In this document: positions 21,685 to 33,543 of the stretch, piece after piece
Layout: each line of letters opens with the position of its first letter
Position numbering within the stretch: the stretch's first letter is position 1
From: Erinaceus europaeus
Taxonomy: Eukaryota; Chordata; Mammalia; Eulipotyphla; Erinaceidae
DNA: 64,000 bases
Direction of reading: 5' to 3'
Assembly: GCF_950295315.1 (NCBI RefSeq)
Contig: NC_080177.1
Location: 76,085,786-76,149,785 of the forward strand
Notes under the pieces: generated by a model
Databases searched by the model: none
What the model was told of the DNA's origin: nothing
Seen by the model: only the letters and a program-made list of their open reading frames with translations
Program-made: the position numbers and the translations under genes

Positions 21685-21985
21685 TCTTTTTTTTTTTTTT
21701 TTTTTGTCTCTAGGATTATCACTGGGACTTGGGGTAGACACTACAAATCCACTGCTCCTGATATCCATTTTTTTTTTTCCATTTTGTTGGAAAGGACAAA
21801 GAGAAACTGAGAGAGGAGGGGGAGGCAGAGAGAAAGATAGACACTTGCACATCTGCTTTGAAGCATGTGAAGCATCACCCCTGCAGGTGGGGAGCCATGG
21901 CTCAGACCCAGATCCTTGTGCAAGTCCTTGCACTTGGTGCTGTGTGTGCTTAAAAGGTGAGCCACTACCTGGCTGCCCAGCTAGT
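21685..21985 (-). mobile_element. Long SINE-A with 3' module, minus strand
   Basis: Begins with a 21-base T run, then ggattatcactgggacttgg and aaatccactgctcctgatat (complement of the 3' module), the body and a head at 21985. Complete but diverged. Confidence 0.85.
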
Positions 21986-23135
21986 CTTTTTAATAAGACT
22001 ATATTTATGATGCTCAAAATTGAAAATAAATTTAAAGGGAAAAAAAGCAATTTACAAGCCAACATACAAGAGTTTGTTGTTGTTTTTTAATTGCACTATT
22101 TCCCTTTTTGTTTCTCTAGAGCTTTCTTTGTTCACAGTGTTGTATGAGCACTTTTTTTTAATCTAATTCTGACAACAATTAGATGAGGCAAATATAATAT
22201 CATCCCAGTTTAATAAACAAGGAAAATTAACCCCAGTGAATTCTCTAGTCTTGTTCACTTGATAACAATAAAGCATACAGCAGAACTGTGATCCAAACTC
22301 AGGCTCTGTCTGATTCCATAAAACCTACTAGGGATCCCGGTAGACGAAAGCAAAACCTTGCCACTTGACAAATCAATCTTTTTGGCACAGATAGTATTTT
22401 AATGGGCTGGGGGAGGGGAAGGACTCAAGGCTGCTAAGAGACACGCTTATGTAAAGGAAAACTTGCCATTGCAAAGGCATCTCTGTCACTGTAACACTGA
22501 ACTCTTAACTCAGTGGAGTTCGGTCAGTGGAGAAGGGAGCATTGCAGTCTACATGATGACAAGGCTCTTGTTACAATGACTCCTACTGAACTTCCATTAA
22601 TTAACCTTTTGGTCTATTTCCCTCCTAATCCTTTGTCTTAGTTGAGTTGTTTAAAGAAGATGACTGAAGCCATGTGAGTGAATTGATTTTTACCAGTTTT
22701 TCCCCCATGCAGCAGGAGGTAGACTTGTAATCATTAAGCATCCTTTCAGATTTTTTTTTCCTCTTATCTGTCTGTGCTTATGTCCTTGCCAACCGAGAAG
22801 ACAACTCAGAGGGATAAGCCAACAGCTTAGCAAAAACGTATAAAGTCACCAAAATGAAATTATTCGCAAACTAGACTTAGGTCAAAGGGTAAAATAAATA
22901 AGCAGAGCTTAGCCTAAATCTTAAAGCAGATGGTGTAACACTGACGTTAACTGTTTTCCTTCCTTTTTATATCAAAACAAAGATACTTGTCAAATTGGAA
23001 AAGATAAACTGAAGCTCTTAAGGGAAAAACTAAATATGGAAATAGAATTTTCATAATGGAAGAAGTCACAAAGAATCATACAATTCAGTGTTGTTGGTTC
23101 ATGGTATTAAATAACAAAACTCAGACCCAGTTGGT
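21986..23135. other. Unique sequence
   Basis: About 1.15 kb with no element or gene recognised. Confidence 0.45.
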
Positions 23136-23137
23136 TT

Positions 23138-23427
23138 CATTTTTTTAAATTTATTTTATTTATTTATTCCCTTTTGTTGCCCTTGTTGTTTTATTGTTGT
23201 AGTTATTATTGTTGTTGTCATTGTTGGATAGGACAGAGAGAAATGGAGAGAGGAGGGGAAGACAGAGAGGAGGAGAGAAAGATAGACAGACACCTGCAGC
23301 CCTGCTTCACTGCCTGTGAAGTGATTCCCCTGCAGGTAGGGAGCCGGGGTCTCAAACCCGGATCCTTATACCAGCCCTTGAGCTTAACACCACCTGTGCT
23401 TAACCCGCTGCACGACCACCCAACTCC
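23138..23427 (-). mobile_element. SINE-A, minus strand
   Basis: Well preserved: cccttttgttgcccttgttg tail complement, ggataggacagagagaaatg, cacctgcagccctgcttcac, and the head complement ttaacccgctgcacgaccac. Confidence 0.92.
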
Positions 23428-24000
23428 CTATTATTTTTATTTCTTAAGAAATGTGACAACTTGTTCCTTCGCTGTACCCAGTGTCACTAAAATGCACCAC
23501 AGAGCAGGATGAGTCACCATAGTTCTCACTCTGGAGCGAGCTTAGATGCCACCTACATTTCAGGACCCCTTGGGCCCAGCTCACTGTGACAATGATAACT
23601 GCACCCCTGGGTTTGTTCCCACTGTCTCAGCCTGAGGCAGAAACGGCCACTTTGGCACACAGCCCGAATCCTCAAGAAAGATAAAAGATTCCTCTGTTGG
23701 TGGGCTTACCTGGGGAGCTAGATGCCAAGTCCAGGCAGCTGGGAAACAAAGGCACCAAGGAGTTACCTGCTCTGTGAATACCCCCATCTCTACTCCTGGT
23801 GAGCCTGGGCTGCCCCGCCCTTCCTGGCTGGAGGCTGGGGATAGCGCCTTTCACGGTAGCCTGGACTGGGGGAGGACAGAACAGGACCTTGATCCAAGTC
23901 TCACCAGACTCCTTGTCCTGGAGACTATGTATGCACCTATTGGTGGTACCTCTTTGCTCCAGCTCTCAGAGCAGCTGCTGGTGGGTTTCTTCCGAAGATA
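23428..24000. other. Unique GC-richer sequence
   Basis: No element recognised. Overlapping frames of 60-77 codons on both strands show no known domain. Confidence 0.4.
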
Positions 24001-24141
24001 AGACACCTGCAGACCTGCTTCACCACTTGTGAAGTGACTCCCCTGCAGGTGGGGAGCCGGGGGCTCGAACAAGGATCCTTACGCTGGTCCTTGCGCTTTG
24101 CGCCACGTGCGCTTAACCCACTGCGCCACCGCCCGACCCCC
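24001..24141 (-). mobile_element. SINE-A head half, minus strand
   Basis: Only the tRNA-like head and core remain (gacacctgcagacctgcttc to ccactgcgccaccgcccgac), close to the family sequence. The 3' half and tail are missing, unlike normal 5' truncation, so a later deletion is likely. Confidence 0.88.
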
Positions 24142-24450
24142 TAGAATCACCTTTTTACAGAACAAGTTGCACAGATTTTGTCCCATGTGTCCTATGCTGC
24201 TCTTTCTAAGCCATCTTGTCTAAGGTTTCACTTTCTAGTTTGAATTGAGCATTGCTTTTTAGAGAAACTCACCAACTTCCGTTCATGAACTCATCTAATC
24301 TACTGTTTTACCAATGACTTTCTACTAATTGATTTCCAAAGCAGCCATCTGCTCCCTTACCCTGCCTCCAGTAGGAATACTCAAGCCTAGCGTAGTCATT
24401 TAGGATATAGTTGTATTTATATCAGGTGGAATATGAGAGTTGCAGTCTGG
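24142..24450. other. Unique sequence
   Basis: No element or coding signal recognised. Confidence 0.4.
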
Positions 24451-24451
24451 T

Positions 24452-24699
24452 TTTCTTTTTTTTTCTATTTTTTGATTGATTTTTTTTTTATTGCCACCAG
24501 GCTTATCCCTGGTGCTCAGTGCCAGGACTACAAATTAATTGTTCCCAACAGCCATTTTCTCCTTTTTGAGAAATGGAGAGAGGAAAAGGAGATAGAGAGA
24601 GGGAGAGAAAGATAGACACCTGCAGACTTGCTTTCCAAACCCAGGTGCTTGAGTTTGGTAATATGTGTGCTTAGCTGGTTGTGCCACCAGCTGGCCTCC
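24452..24699 (-). mobile_element. Diverged SINE with 3' module, minus strand
   Basis: T-rich start, gccaccaggcttatccctgg (3'-module complement), gagaaatggagagaggaaaa, and a head complement ending tgtgccaccagctggcctcc. A core deletion removes the gaagcag region. Confidence 0.8.
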
Positions 24700-25015
24700 T
24701 TGATTTGATTTTCAAAAGTAAGAGTATAAACTGGTTATTATATGAGTTAAACAGTCACTAGATAATGTGAAAATTAATTAAAAGATTGAAAAAGAATAGC
24801 TTATCAGGACTTCAGCAAGGCAATTTTTTTAGAGATAAAAGATAAAAAAAAAAAGATCAAATGGATAACAAAACATTTGGGTGCATTTGTGACTGGCTGA
24901 ATGATTCCTCCTAAATAGTTTTGGTCAAGCCCACTGCACAAATGTGAAACTGAGACTGAAAAGGTAAGAGTGCCCACCCAATATACCCAGTAGTAAGTAC
25001 AGGACCAAAATTATC
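24700..25015. other. Unique AT-rich sequence
   Basis: No element recognised. A-rich at 24835-24860. Confidence 0.35.
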
Positions 25016-25019
25016 TTCA

Positions 25020-25705
25020 ATGGGCACCAGATCAAATTGATGGGGTTTACATTTAACAATATTTATATATTGCAAGCTACTCTTTTCCCTGATCCAGCTT
25101 TCTAGTCCTATTTCCAACTGTGACACCATCTCACCAGACAATACCTTTACACCTTCTGCATGTTAGCTGTTGAGCTCAGGCAAAAATTAGTAAAGTCACG
25201 GGCCCCTTGGAATAGACCTAACCTAGACCTACTAGCTTTTTCCAAAATGGAGACCCCAAATCTCATCTGCTATATTCTTGCCCTTAGTATCCTGATTATT
25301 AAGCAATTTGTTCTGCTTTACATCTTAAGGCTTTTTCAGCCACCTACTTGTAGATGCTACCATGATGTCAACCTGACTTCCCTGGGCAGACAACCTCATC
25401 AATGTGTCCTGGAGCCCCACCTCTCCAGAGCCCTTCCCCACTAGGGAAAGAGAGAGAGAGGCAGGCTAGGAGTATGGATCCACCTGTCAACACCCATGTT
25501 CAGCAGAGAAGCAATTACAGAAGCCAGACCTTCCACCTTCTGCATCCCACAATGACCTTGGGTCCATACTCCCAGAGGGCTAAAGAATAGGAAAGCTATC
25601 AGGGGAGGGGATGGGATACAGAGTTCTGGTGGTGGAAACTATGTGGAATTATATCCCTCTTATCCTATGGTCTTGTCAAATATTTCATGTTATAAATAAA
25701 TTAAA
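25020..25705 (+). mobile_element. Family X element, subfamily X1 (copy 2)
   Basis: Shares with copy 1 the order gcaccagatcaaattgatgg, ccctgatccagctttctagt, aaagtcacgggccccttgg, atgtgtcctggagccccacc, ggagtatggatccacctgtc and cttatcctatggtcttgtca. Its internal site reads ggctcaggcaaaaattagt-like (ctcaggcaaaaattagtaaa) without a microsatellite. Confidence 0.87.
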
Positions 25706-26010
25706 ATAAATAAATAAAAACAGGAAAATTTGACTTCCAGAGTCTAGTTTCATTTTACTCAGTTATCTAGCTTCTCTACCAATCATGGGTAGACCTCTAA
25801 CTCAGGATTATTAAATTCCTATATGGAATTCAACCAAGGGAAGTGGCTATTTTGTTGGATGACAGAACTGAGACCAAAGGGAAACCAATAAGGTTAAAAC
25901 ACAAAGGGGTTAAACTGTTAAGCTGACATTTCGATTAAGCAAAATTGATTCCATCTAAATAAAAAGTACTTTTATAACTATTTCTATAAAAAATACTGAG
26001 TTGTTTTTGT
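25706..26010. other. Unique sequence
   Basis: No element recognised. Confidence 0.4.
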
Positions 26011-26011
26011 T

Positions 26012-26274
26012 GATGATTTATTTTATTTATCCCCTTTTGTTGCCCCTTGTTTATTGTTGTAGTTATTGTTGTTGTTGTTGTTGGATAGGACAGAGAGAAA
26101 TGGAGAGAGGAGGGGGAAGACAGAGAAAGAAAGATAGACACTTACAGACCTGCCTCACTGCTTGTGAAGCGACCCTCCTGCAGGTGGGGAGCCAGACTCA
26201 AACCGGGATCCTTACTCTGGTCCTTGTACTTTGTGCCACCTGCACTTAACCCACTGTGCTAGAGCCCAACTCCC
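26012..26274 (-). mobile_element. SINE-A, minus strand
   Basis: Tail complement ccccttttgttgccccttg, ggataggacagagagaaatg, cgaccctcctgcaggtgggg and a diverged head complement. A near-complete copy. Confidence 0.9.
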
Positions 26275-26746
26275 CTAGTCACCTGTGTTCTTAAAAAGAA
26301 ATTTTCCCTGCATGTGTATCTAGATTGAGGGAAAGAATATCACACTTTACAACTGTGGGATCATCTAAAAGTGAGCTGTGCTGTACTAGCCCATCTTAAC
26401 AAAGGCCATGGTCATTTGGAACATATTCCAAAAGCATGACTAAGATAACAAAGAAATTTCCTCATAGGCCTGATGGGAAATAAGATACTATTTTATTGAT
26501 GACAAAAAATGTTTTGGAATGAGTAGAGAGGGAAGGGAGATACTATCATCTACAAAATCAGAATTTAGATATTTCCTGAGTGCAAGATAGTCTTGTGGAA
26601 GATAAAGAAGTTATTCTGCCTTGTTCCAAAAGGGGAAACCATGATCAATAAATTAAATTTACAGGAAGCAAGCTGTCAATACAACATTCAAGTAAAAAAT
26701 TTTTTTTCAAAGTAGGATTCTTTATATGGGTAGAGGAGTCTTTATA

Positions 26747-26748
<2 letters not shown>
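26275..26748. other. Unique sequence
   Basis: No element or gene recognised. Confidence 0.4.

Positions 26749-26812
<64 letters not shown>
26749..26812. repeat. (GT)n microsatellite
   Basis: 32 uninterrupted GT units. Confidence 0.97.
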
Positions 26813-26815
<3 letters not shown>

Positions 26816-27572
26816 ATGAGTTAAATAAGTCAAAGTATAGGATTTGCATTTAAATAGCACCTCAAGGAAAATGTAGATAGGAGACAGCAGAACCAAGGAC
26901 AGCAAATACTGACAATCACTTAAGCAAAATGACAAGTGCTCAGAAATCCCACCTATAATTCTTTGCCAAATTGTATGTATTTGAAAACGTTTTCTTGTAC
27001 TAAAGAAATATGTTATCTCAAGAGAAAGTGAAGTCCCTATTTTGGGGTACATTCACAGAGACTGATGAAAACTTGTGGGGGTTGGGGGGGCCATTCAGAG
27101 GATACAGAGATATTTGAAGTGCAAGGATCTAGAGCTCTGATTGTAGAAAACAAGCTAGCAAAGTCGTACAAAGGAGAGAAACCCTATTCAGAGCAGATCA
27201 TCAGCAGAGTTTTGTTTCGTGCTCATCATGGCTCCTGCCTTCTCCCCTCTGCTGCTCTCAGCAGTGCCTAGTCCATCCCTGGTGATCTGAATGCTGTCAA
27301 GGTCAATCATTACACAGTAGTGATGCACACAGTCAGCTCTGTAGCTGAAAAACCCAAAGCTGTCAGACACTCTTCAACTGAAAGCTTTCTCAAACATGAA
27401 GCTCACCTATAGACATACTTTTTTTTTCTTTGAAGAGAATCAAAATAGTTCACCTCCTTTATAGTTACCCTTTGAAATGTACCAGTAGTTCATTGAGAAG
27501 TCACAGACTTCATTTTGAAGTTTGTTGCTTTATTTCACTTTTCATCCCGTTTTCTTGGCACTATTTCTTTTC
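26813..27572. other. Unique sequence
   Basis: About 760 bp without a recognised element. A 60-codon minus frame at 27188-27370 has no known domain. Confidence 0.4.
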
Positions 27573-27574
27573 TC

Positions 27575-27767
27575 CCAGTATCCTCTTTTTCTTTCTAATA
27601 GGAGAGACAGAGGTGGAGAGAGCTAGAGGAGGCACCAACAGCACTGCTCCCTGCTGGTGAAACTTGCTCTTCACATGATTCCTTCATGTGGTGGCTGGGG
27701 TCTTGAACCTGGGATCTCAAATGTGGTAAAATGTGTGCTCTACCCACAGTCTGTCTCCCAGCCCTAA
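27575..27767 (-). mobile_element. Diverged tRNA-type SINE, minus strand
   Basis: Reverse complement of a gggctgggagacagactgtg head and B-box region ccaggttcaagacccc, with a T-rich tail complement. More distant from A and B than other copies. Confidence 0.6.
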
Positions 27768-27989
27768 AATGATATTATTTTAAACCACTCATACTTCGGA
27801 GCTGCTTGCAGATTTTTAAACTTGTTCCTATGACTTCTTCCTCTTTGAATGTGGCTAAGACTTGTGGGCATAGCAGGATATCACTCCCATGATATGGCAA
27901 AAATAGATTGTAGGGGTAACTAAGATTTTTAATCAATTGACATTATGTTCTCAAATGGGAGGTTTTCTTGGGTGAGCCTGATTCATCAG

Positions 27990-28125
27990 GAGAGCCATGA
28001 AAAGACAAAAGAGTTGCCTGTGTAGGCTCCTAATTCAACCCCCAGTAGCACACATGGCAGAGTAATGCCCTGGTTCTCTCCCCACCCTCTCTCTCTTTCT
28101 CTCTGTCTCTCAAATAAATCAGTCA
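27990..28125 (+). mobile_element. SINE-D-like element
   Basis: Order ggagagccatgaaaagacaa, ctaattcaacccccagtagc, agtaatgccctggttctct and a final tctcaaataaatca. An old copy. Confidence 0.6.
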
Positions 28126-28357
28126 ATGTTGCACAAAGGAAATCACAAGAAGTAGAATCAAATACCCCTAAAAGATCTAGATGAAGTAAATAGCTATGTT
28201 AGTACTTTTCCAAGGGCAAGAAAGCTTCTAGAAACTGAGTCCAGGCTCCAGCTGACAATTATTTAACACACACACACACACAAGAAAAACTAGATTTCAG
28301 TCATACTATTACAAGGAAACACAAGTTTTCATTGCATTAAACTCTTGAAGTGCTTAA

Positions 28358-28509
28358 TTTTTTTACAAGATTCTTTTTTAAATATGTCTGTTTATTTATT
28401 TATTTATTTACTTATTAGAGACAGAGAGAAACTGAGAAGGGAAGCAGAGATAGGCAGAGAGACAGACAGACATCTATATTCCTGCCTCACCACTCATGAA
28501 GCCCCCCCA

Positions 28510-28552
<43 letters not shown>

Positions 28553-28640
28553 CCCTCAGGTGGGGACCTGGGGCTTGAACCTGGGTCCTTAAGAATCATA
28601 CTGTCTGCGCTTAGCCAGGTGCGCCACCGCCTGGCCCCAA
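28358..28640 (-). mobile_element. SINE-B, minus strand, with internal (CA)n
   Basis: Tail complement tttatttatttatttactta, acagagagaaactgagaagg, cctgcctcaccactcatgaa, then a CA run where cttccccctgcagg is expected, then a standard head complement ending ggtgcgccaccgcctggcc. Confidence 0.9.
28505..28551. repeat. (CA)n microsatellite inside SINE-B
   Basis: About 22 CA units with one TA interruption, embedded in the core of the SINE. Confidence 0.96.
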
Positions 28641-28686
28641 ACTGCTCAAATTTTTGTCATACATATATATTGGCTTTCTTTTTTTT

Positions 28687-28998
28687 TTTTTATTTTTTAT
28701 TTTTATTTTTTTTATTTTTCTTTTATATTTATTTTATTTATTTTCCCCATGGTTGCTTGCCCTTGTTGTTTAACATTGTTGCGGTTATTGATGTTGCTTT
28801 TATTGGATAGGACAGAGAGAAATGGAGAGAGGAGGGAAAGACAGAGAGGAGGAGAGAAAGATAGACACCTGCAGACCTGCTTCACCGCCTGTGAAGCGAC
28901 TCCCCTGCAGGTGGGGAACCGGGGGCTCGAACTGGGATCCTTATGCCGGTCCCTGCGCTTTGCGCCACCTGCGCTTAACCCCGCTGTGCCCCGCCCCC
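28687..28998 (-). mobile_element. SINE-A, minus strand, with 16-bp target duplication
   Basis: A complete young-looking copy. Flanks tggctttctttttttt occur at 28671-28686 and 28999-29014. The T-rich start at 28687-28745 is the tail complement. Confidence 0.93.
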
Positions 28999-29029
28999 TG
29001 GCTTTCTTTTTTTTAAAAAAAAAAAAAAA

Positions 29030-31244
29030 AAAAGACATGAAAAACTAATCAGTTCAGATTTGGGGGTTCAATAAACTTTACCGATTAAAAACATACTGAA
29101 GGAAAATCATTTTACTAAGTACACAGTTACACAGAGAGAGAAAGAGAGAGATTATGAAGATTCCCTCTTCAATGCTGTGTGAAACACATTTGAAAAGTTA
29201 ATGAAAACCTGGCGGATTATAAATTCTGTATAATCCTAGGAAATGATCCAGATACAATGAGACAGAGCGAGCAAATACCATAGCAAACAGTAGACTTTGA
29301 CGAGGGAACCCATCTCTAGAAATGCAGAGTCAAGGTGCCCATGTGAAATGCTTTATATTCCTTCTAACCAAATCTAAACTTGAGTTAGGCGCCCATGCCT
29401 TGAATCTCTCCTTGGTCAACCTCTCACATAGCCACATCTGTGCTGGACAGCTTGATACATCTTTTCAGTGCCGCATCTCATGAAGACTTTGTTTCTTTGC
29501 TTAGGAAATGTTTTCAAAATCTAGGAAACTAGCCCCTGTAGGAGCTAGAAATTTTCATGTCTAATAGTAATCTTCCATCAGCAACAGAAGTCAGTACAGA
29601 CACGCAGTAGCCACCCATACCTAACAGACATTTCCAGGAATGTTCTGTGGCTTAATCCGCATGCTATTCGCCCACAGCAGCTGAGAACATTTATGGTAAA
29701 GGAGACTCTGTTGGCCTTTTCATCTTCCATCTGACTTCTCCCTCTCCTACTCCTAACTCGAGGAGTCACTTCACATACACATTATTATTTTCTTTTGTAC
29801 CTATATCCTTGCTCCAAGTTCTGGATTTTTGGGTGCTGAACCCACTGAGAAGGTGAACTAAAGCATACAGCTTTATACAGTATATGCTTTGAACATGCAA
29901 ACCAAGAGAAAATTGCTTTTGCTTCTTGCAACCTTATTTCTTGTGGCACATGAAATTAATCTGAAATCTCTAGAGGTGCTCGCAGAACTTCTCTGGAAGA
30001 AGGGATTCTACAGTGTAAAGGGTGGTATTCTACTCTGGGGGGGGGGACATTGTGTTAAATGAAGCCTGTTCTAAGTAGTGTAACCTGTAGTTACTCCTGG
30101 CAGGAGACATTTAAAATACTCACTAAATTCTTCTTACTTTTATTCAACCTCGTTATGCTTCATTGTGTCTCAAATAAACCAGCTAATAATTTCCTTTGAC
30201 CCTTGCTGCTTATTGCTTTCCAAATATGAAGCACAATGCTTTCCATTCTGTTTCTCTCTATCTTACCACACGTGCTCATAGCTCCCTACCGTCTCGTCTC
30301 ATTCAGCCTGTCTAATTAGCTCTGGGTGAAGTCTTTCTTTCGGTCTACCTGTGTGTACTGCGGGTTCCAAGCAATGAGTCTCCCTGCCAAAAAAGAAAAC
30401 GCTTACCACAGGCTTCTGGGAGACATCAATTTGAACAACAGCAACACAGAAGAAGTGAACTTCTTTGTCCATCTCTCAAAATCATTGCTACTTTGCAAAA
30501 GCCATAAGAATTTACATGTCATTTCCTCTGATAAGTAAACTCTAAGTTCTCAGACTCCTCTCCATTAGGGCAACTAGTCTCTAGATTTTCTTCAGTAAAA
30601 CTGCCCACTTGCTGTGAGTCCTTTGTATGTAGGCAAAAATTAAGCTGATTGCAGCCCCAATTGGCCACTCTATCCAAAACAAACAAGCAAACAAAAACCC
30701 TCAAAACAATTCAAAAGGATTTCTCTTTTATCTCTGCTTTGCTCAACTGAAGGTGGCTGTATAGTTCCCAAGCTCTTGCTATGAATACTAAAGAAGGTTT
30801 TGTTTGTTTTTTGGTAAATTTCCATCATCCACTTCCATTCAGGGGATCAGCTGTTGGGGGGGGTCCACCTGCTTCTTTTGACAGCCATCTTTCTCTCCTC
30901 AAATTGCTCAGATACAGAAAAGCCTGTCTGTCTTCACTGCCCACGTGGATTCCAGGGACCTATGTTTCCATATGTGCTTCTTCTCCAACTGAGTTTCAAG
31001 GTCATCAGGCAACAGTCAACTCTGTTGACAATTATATCCAGCTCTGCAAATCAACTAGGTAAAGGAACTCCAAGGGGGGGGTGGTGGTGTAATCTTTAAT
31101 CATTCTTAGGATTTTTAAATTTACAAAAATCAAAGAACATGGAAGTATATTACCAGGTCATTTTCTTTTTTTCCTGCCAACAGTTATTGTTGGAGCTTGG
31201 TGCCATTACTGTCATTCCACCACTCTTAAGAGGCCAGTTTTTCC
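29030..31244. other. Longest unique stretch in the window
   Basis: About 2.2 kb with no recognisable transposon apart from short homopolymers (G runs at 30039, 30856 and 31074). Open frames of 60-93 codons on both strands show no known domain. Confidence 0.5.
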
Positions 31245-31297
31245 TTTTTTTCTTTTTTAAATGGATAGGACAGACAGAAATGGGGGGCAAGAGGGAA

Positions 31298-31300
<3 letters not shown>
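31245..31300 (-). mobile_element. SINE remnant, minus strand
   Basis: Only the tggataggacagacagaaat stretch typical of SINE-A on the minus strand survives, leading into a microsatellite. Confidence 0.5.

Positions 31301-31368
<68 letters not shown>
31301..31368. repeat. (GA)n(GT)n compound microsatellite
   Basis: About 19 GA units followed directly by about 15 GT units. Confidence 0.96.
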
Positions 31369-31372
<4 letters not shown>

Positions 31373-31399
31373 AGACTTCTCCAGGGATAGATAAAAACA

Positions 31400-31482
31400 G
31401 GCTGGGAGGAGATGTACCCCTCCTATCCTACAGTTTTGTCAATGTCTCCTTTTTTAAATTAATTAATTAATTAATTAAAAAA
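31400..31482 (+). mobile_element. Family X1 3'-end fragment
   Basis: Reads gatgtacccctcctatccta, ttttgtcaatgtctcc, then an ATTA-rich tail. It directly precedes an X2 fragment. Confidence 0.7.
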
Positions 31483-31483
31483 A

Positions 31484-31872
31484 CAGGCTGGGAGTATGGA
31501 TCAACCTTCCAACACCCATGTCCAACAAAGAAGCAATTACAGAAGCCAAAACTCCCACCATCTGCACCACAAAAATAATTTTGGCCCATACTCAGAGGGG
31601 AAGCTGTATGGGGAAGATGACGAGAGCTCTGAACTTCAACTCCGTCAGGGCTCGGAAGAGAGCAAAGAGGAAAAAGGGGGTGACAACTGCATGTAGTAAT
31701 AGGGGTGTGTGTAAACAGGTAGGTGCAGAAATAATCTCCTGTATCTGCAACCTTATGAAAACTGCTGTAGCTTACACTAGAGGGGCTGGAGATTCAGAAT
31801 TCTGGCAGTGGAATGGTACAGAGATGTACCCGTTATCTTGTAATTTGTAAATCAATATTAAGTTACTAATAA
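31484..31872 (+). mobile_element. Family X element, subfamily X2, 5'-truncated
   Basis: Begins at caggctgggagtatggatca and contains aagaagcaattacagaagcc, the X2-specific middle (tctgaacttcaactccgtca, ctgctgtagcttacacta) and the X2 end ttgtaaatcaatattaag. The overlapping 110-codon frame is repeat sequence. Confidence 0.85.
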
Positions 31873-31877
31873 TGTTA

Positions 31878-32020
31878 GAGAGAGAGAGACCAGCAGACCT
31901 ACTTCACCACTCATGAAGAAGTGTGTTCCTGCAAGGGAGAAGCGGGGTGGGGCTGAACCCAGGTCTTCACTCATAGTAACGTGCACTTAACTGAGTACAA
32001 CACCACCCAGCCTCACCAGG
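31878..32020 (-). mobile_element. SINE-B head half, minus strand
   Basis: Core and head complement only (cagacctacttcaccactca to agtacaacaccacccagcc). The tail end is replaced by a short GA run. Confidence 0.75.
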
Positions 32021-32269
32021 TTATTTTTTTTAAGGACTCATGTACTCGTTTTTGAAAACATATAATCAAGCTAGTAATTCCTATTAATATCTCGATCTGT
32101 ATTTTGAAGTGTTCTGACACTCACCGTGGCAACTTCTGAAAGCTCAGTTTGGGCCCATTCTGCATAGCATATTCAAGATGGTAAGAAGCAGAAATGACAT
32201 TCGTGAAGCAACTATTTCACACCAGAAACGTTTCGAGCATGTGGACTTATATGAACCAGCATTGTCACA

Positions 32270-32680
32270 AGTATCCAGCAAAAGCTATGGCACTAGGATT
32301 AGTGGGCCTGGGTAGTGACCAGGGCATTGATGGCGCAGGGTCACAGCTGCTCCCATGTACCAATATGGAGCCATCCAGAGCAAGACCAGTGTTCACTGTC
32401 ACAACTGCCAACAATGACTGTGGCACTGAGTTCAGTGGGTCTGGGCAGCTACAAGGGTTTGGATTGCGAGTACCCAACAACAGTTTTTACACCGAGGTCA
32501 GTTGGGTTTGAGCAGTGGCTTGAAGGTTGAAATCTTTAATGTCCAAAGGGACCTGTGTGCCAAAAGTGAGTTTGGGCTTAGGTGAGACTAAGAATGAGTA
32601 GTTGTGAGTGACTGGAAGCCTCTGAATTGCCATTTTTACACACACCTGGACACTGGGTGTGGGTGAGCATGCCCGGGCAG
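32270..32680 (+). repeat. Degenerate tandem array, about 66-bp unit
   Basis: An anchor resembling tgggtctgggcag recurs at 32303, 32436, 32503, 32573 and 32654, with one unit in the first gap too diverged to anchor. Each is preceded by similar sequence (ccaacaatgactgtggcact in the third). Frames here are by-products of the repeat. Confidence 0.6.
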
Positions 32681-32902
32681 CAGCAGGAACTCCAAAGGCA
32701 GCAGGGAGCAGAGCCTGGGAGTCTTGGAACAATGCTGACTGTGGTCTGTGGGGTACTTCCTGAGTATCAGGGTGTGGCTTAGTCAGCTGTGGCTTGGCAA
32801 GGGTCAGAACTGACTCTGCCAGAAGTATTCTCTCACTGATAATGTCTTTGTCTTCAACTAGCTCAGCTTTTAGCTGGAGGTGGGTGGAGCATTCCTTATG
32901 AA

Positions 32903-32943
32903 AAAAAGAAAGAAAGAAAAAAAGAAAAGAAAAGAAAAGAAAC
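32903..32943. repeat. A-rich (AAAG)n tract
   Basis: AAAG/AAAAG units, possibly the 3' tail of an old retroposed sequence containing the 66-bp array. Confidence 0.85.
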
Positions 32944-32984
32944 TTGCCCTGAGTTTGTTACTATGGAAACAGATCCATTATGGC

Positions 32985-33065
32985 TTCTACAAGCAGCTCT
33001 TAGCATAATGGATATGCATAAGACTTTCATGCCTCAGGGTCCCAAATTAAGTAGTGCTCTGGTGA
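32985..33065 (+). mobile_element. SINE-D fragment
   Basis: Contains cttagcataatggatatgca, gactttcatgcctcagggtc and agtagtgctctggtga. Confidence 0.7.
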
Positions 33066-33067
33066 AC

Positions 33068-33272
33068 ATAAACAAGGGGGCACATACATTACTGTGCACA
33101 AGAACACGTGTTCAATCCCCCAGTCCTCACCTGTGAGGGGAAAGCTTCAGGTCTGGTGAAGCATGTCTGCAGGCGTCTCTTTCTCTTCCTCTAAAGCCCT
33201 TCCCTCTCGATTCCTAGCTGTCTCTATCCAATAAATAAATAAAGACAATTTTTAATTAAATAATAAATAAAC
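33068..33272 (+). mobile_element. SINE-B
   Basis: B-box region cgtgttcaatcccccag, ggtgaagcatgtctgcaggc, gctgtctctatccaataaat tail. The first bases of the head are lost. Confidence 0.88.
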
Positions 33273-33414
33273 TTAAATCTCATCCCTGATTTAATTATCA
33301 TCTCTGATTCATTATTGTGGAGCTTGGGGGTGTCCAAGTAGCTGCTGCACTTGACCATAATGATCAGAGACACTCTTAAAAACAGTGGTGTAGACTAGAT
33401 GATTTTTACAAATA

Positions 33415-33530
33415 CCTATATGTTTACTTATTTATTATTTCATGAGTGAATGAGAGAGTGAAGCCAGAGCAATACTCCTGTATGTGTGATGCCAAGGATA
33501 AAATCCAGGAGCTCATGTATACAAGACAAA
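33415..33530 (-). mobile_element. SINE-C, minus strand, diverged
   Basis: Tail complement ttatttattatttcatgagt, then agccagagcaatactcctgt and aaaatccaggagctcatgta. The head is cut where the next SINE inserted. Confidence 0.7.
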
Positions 33531-33543
33531 AACTGTCCTCATG

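Noticed and set aside
27188..27370. Minus-strand exon candidate
   Set aside because: An acceptor-like tttttcag precedes it but no donor or recognisable protein similarity was found.
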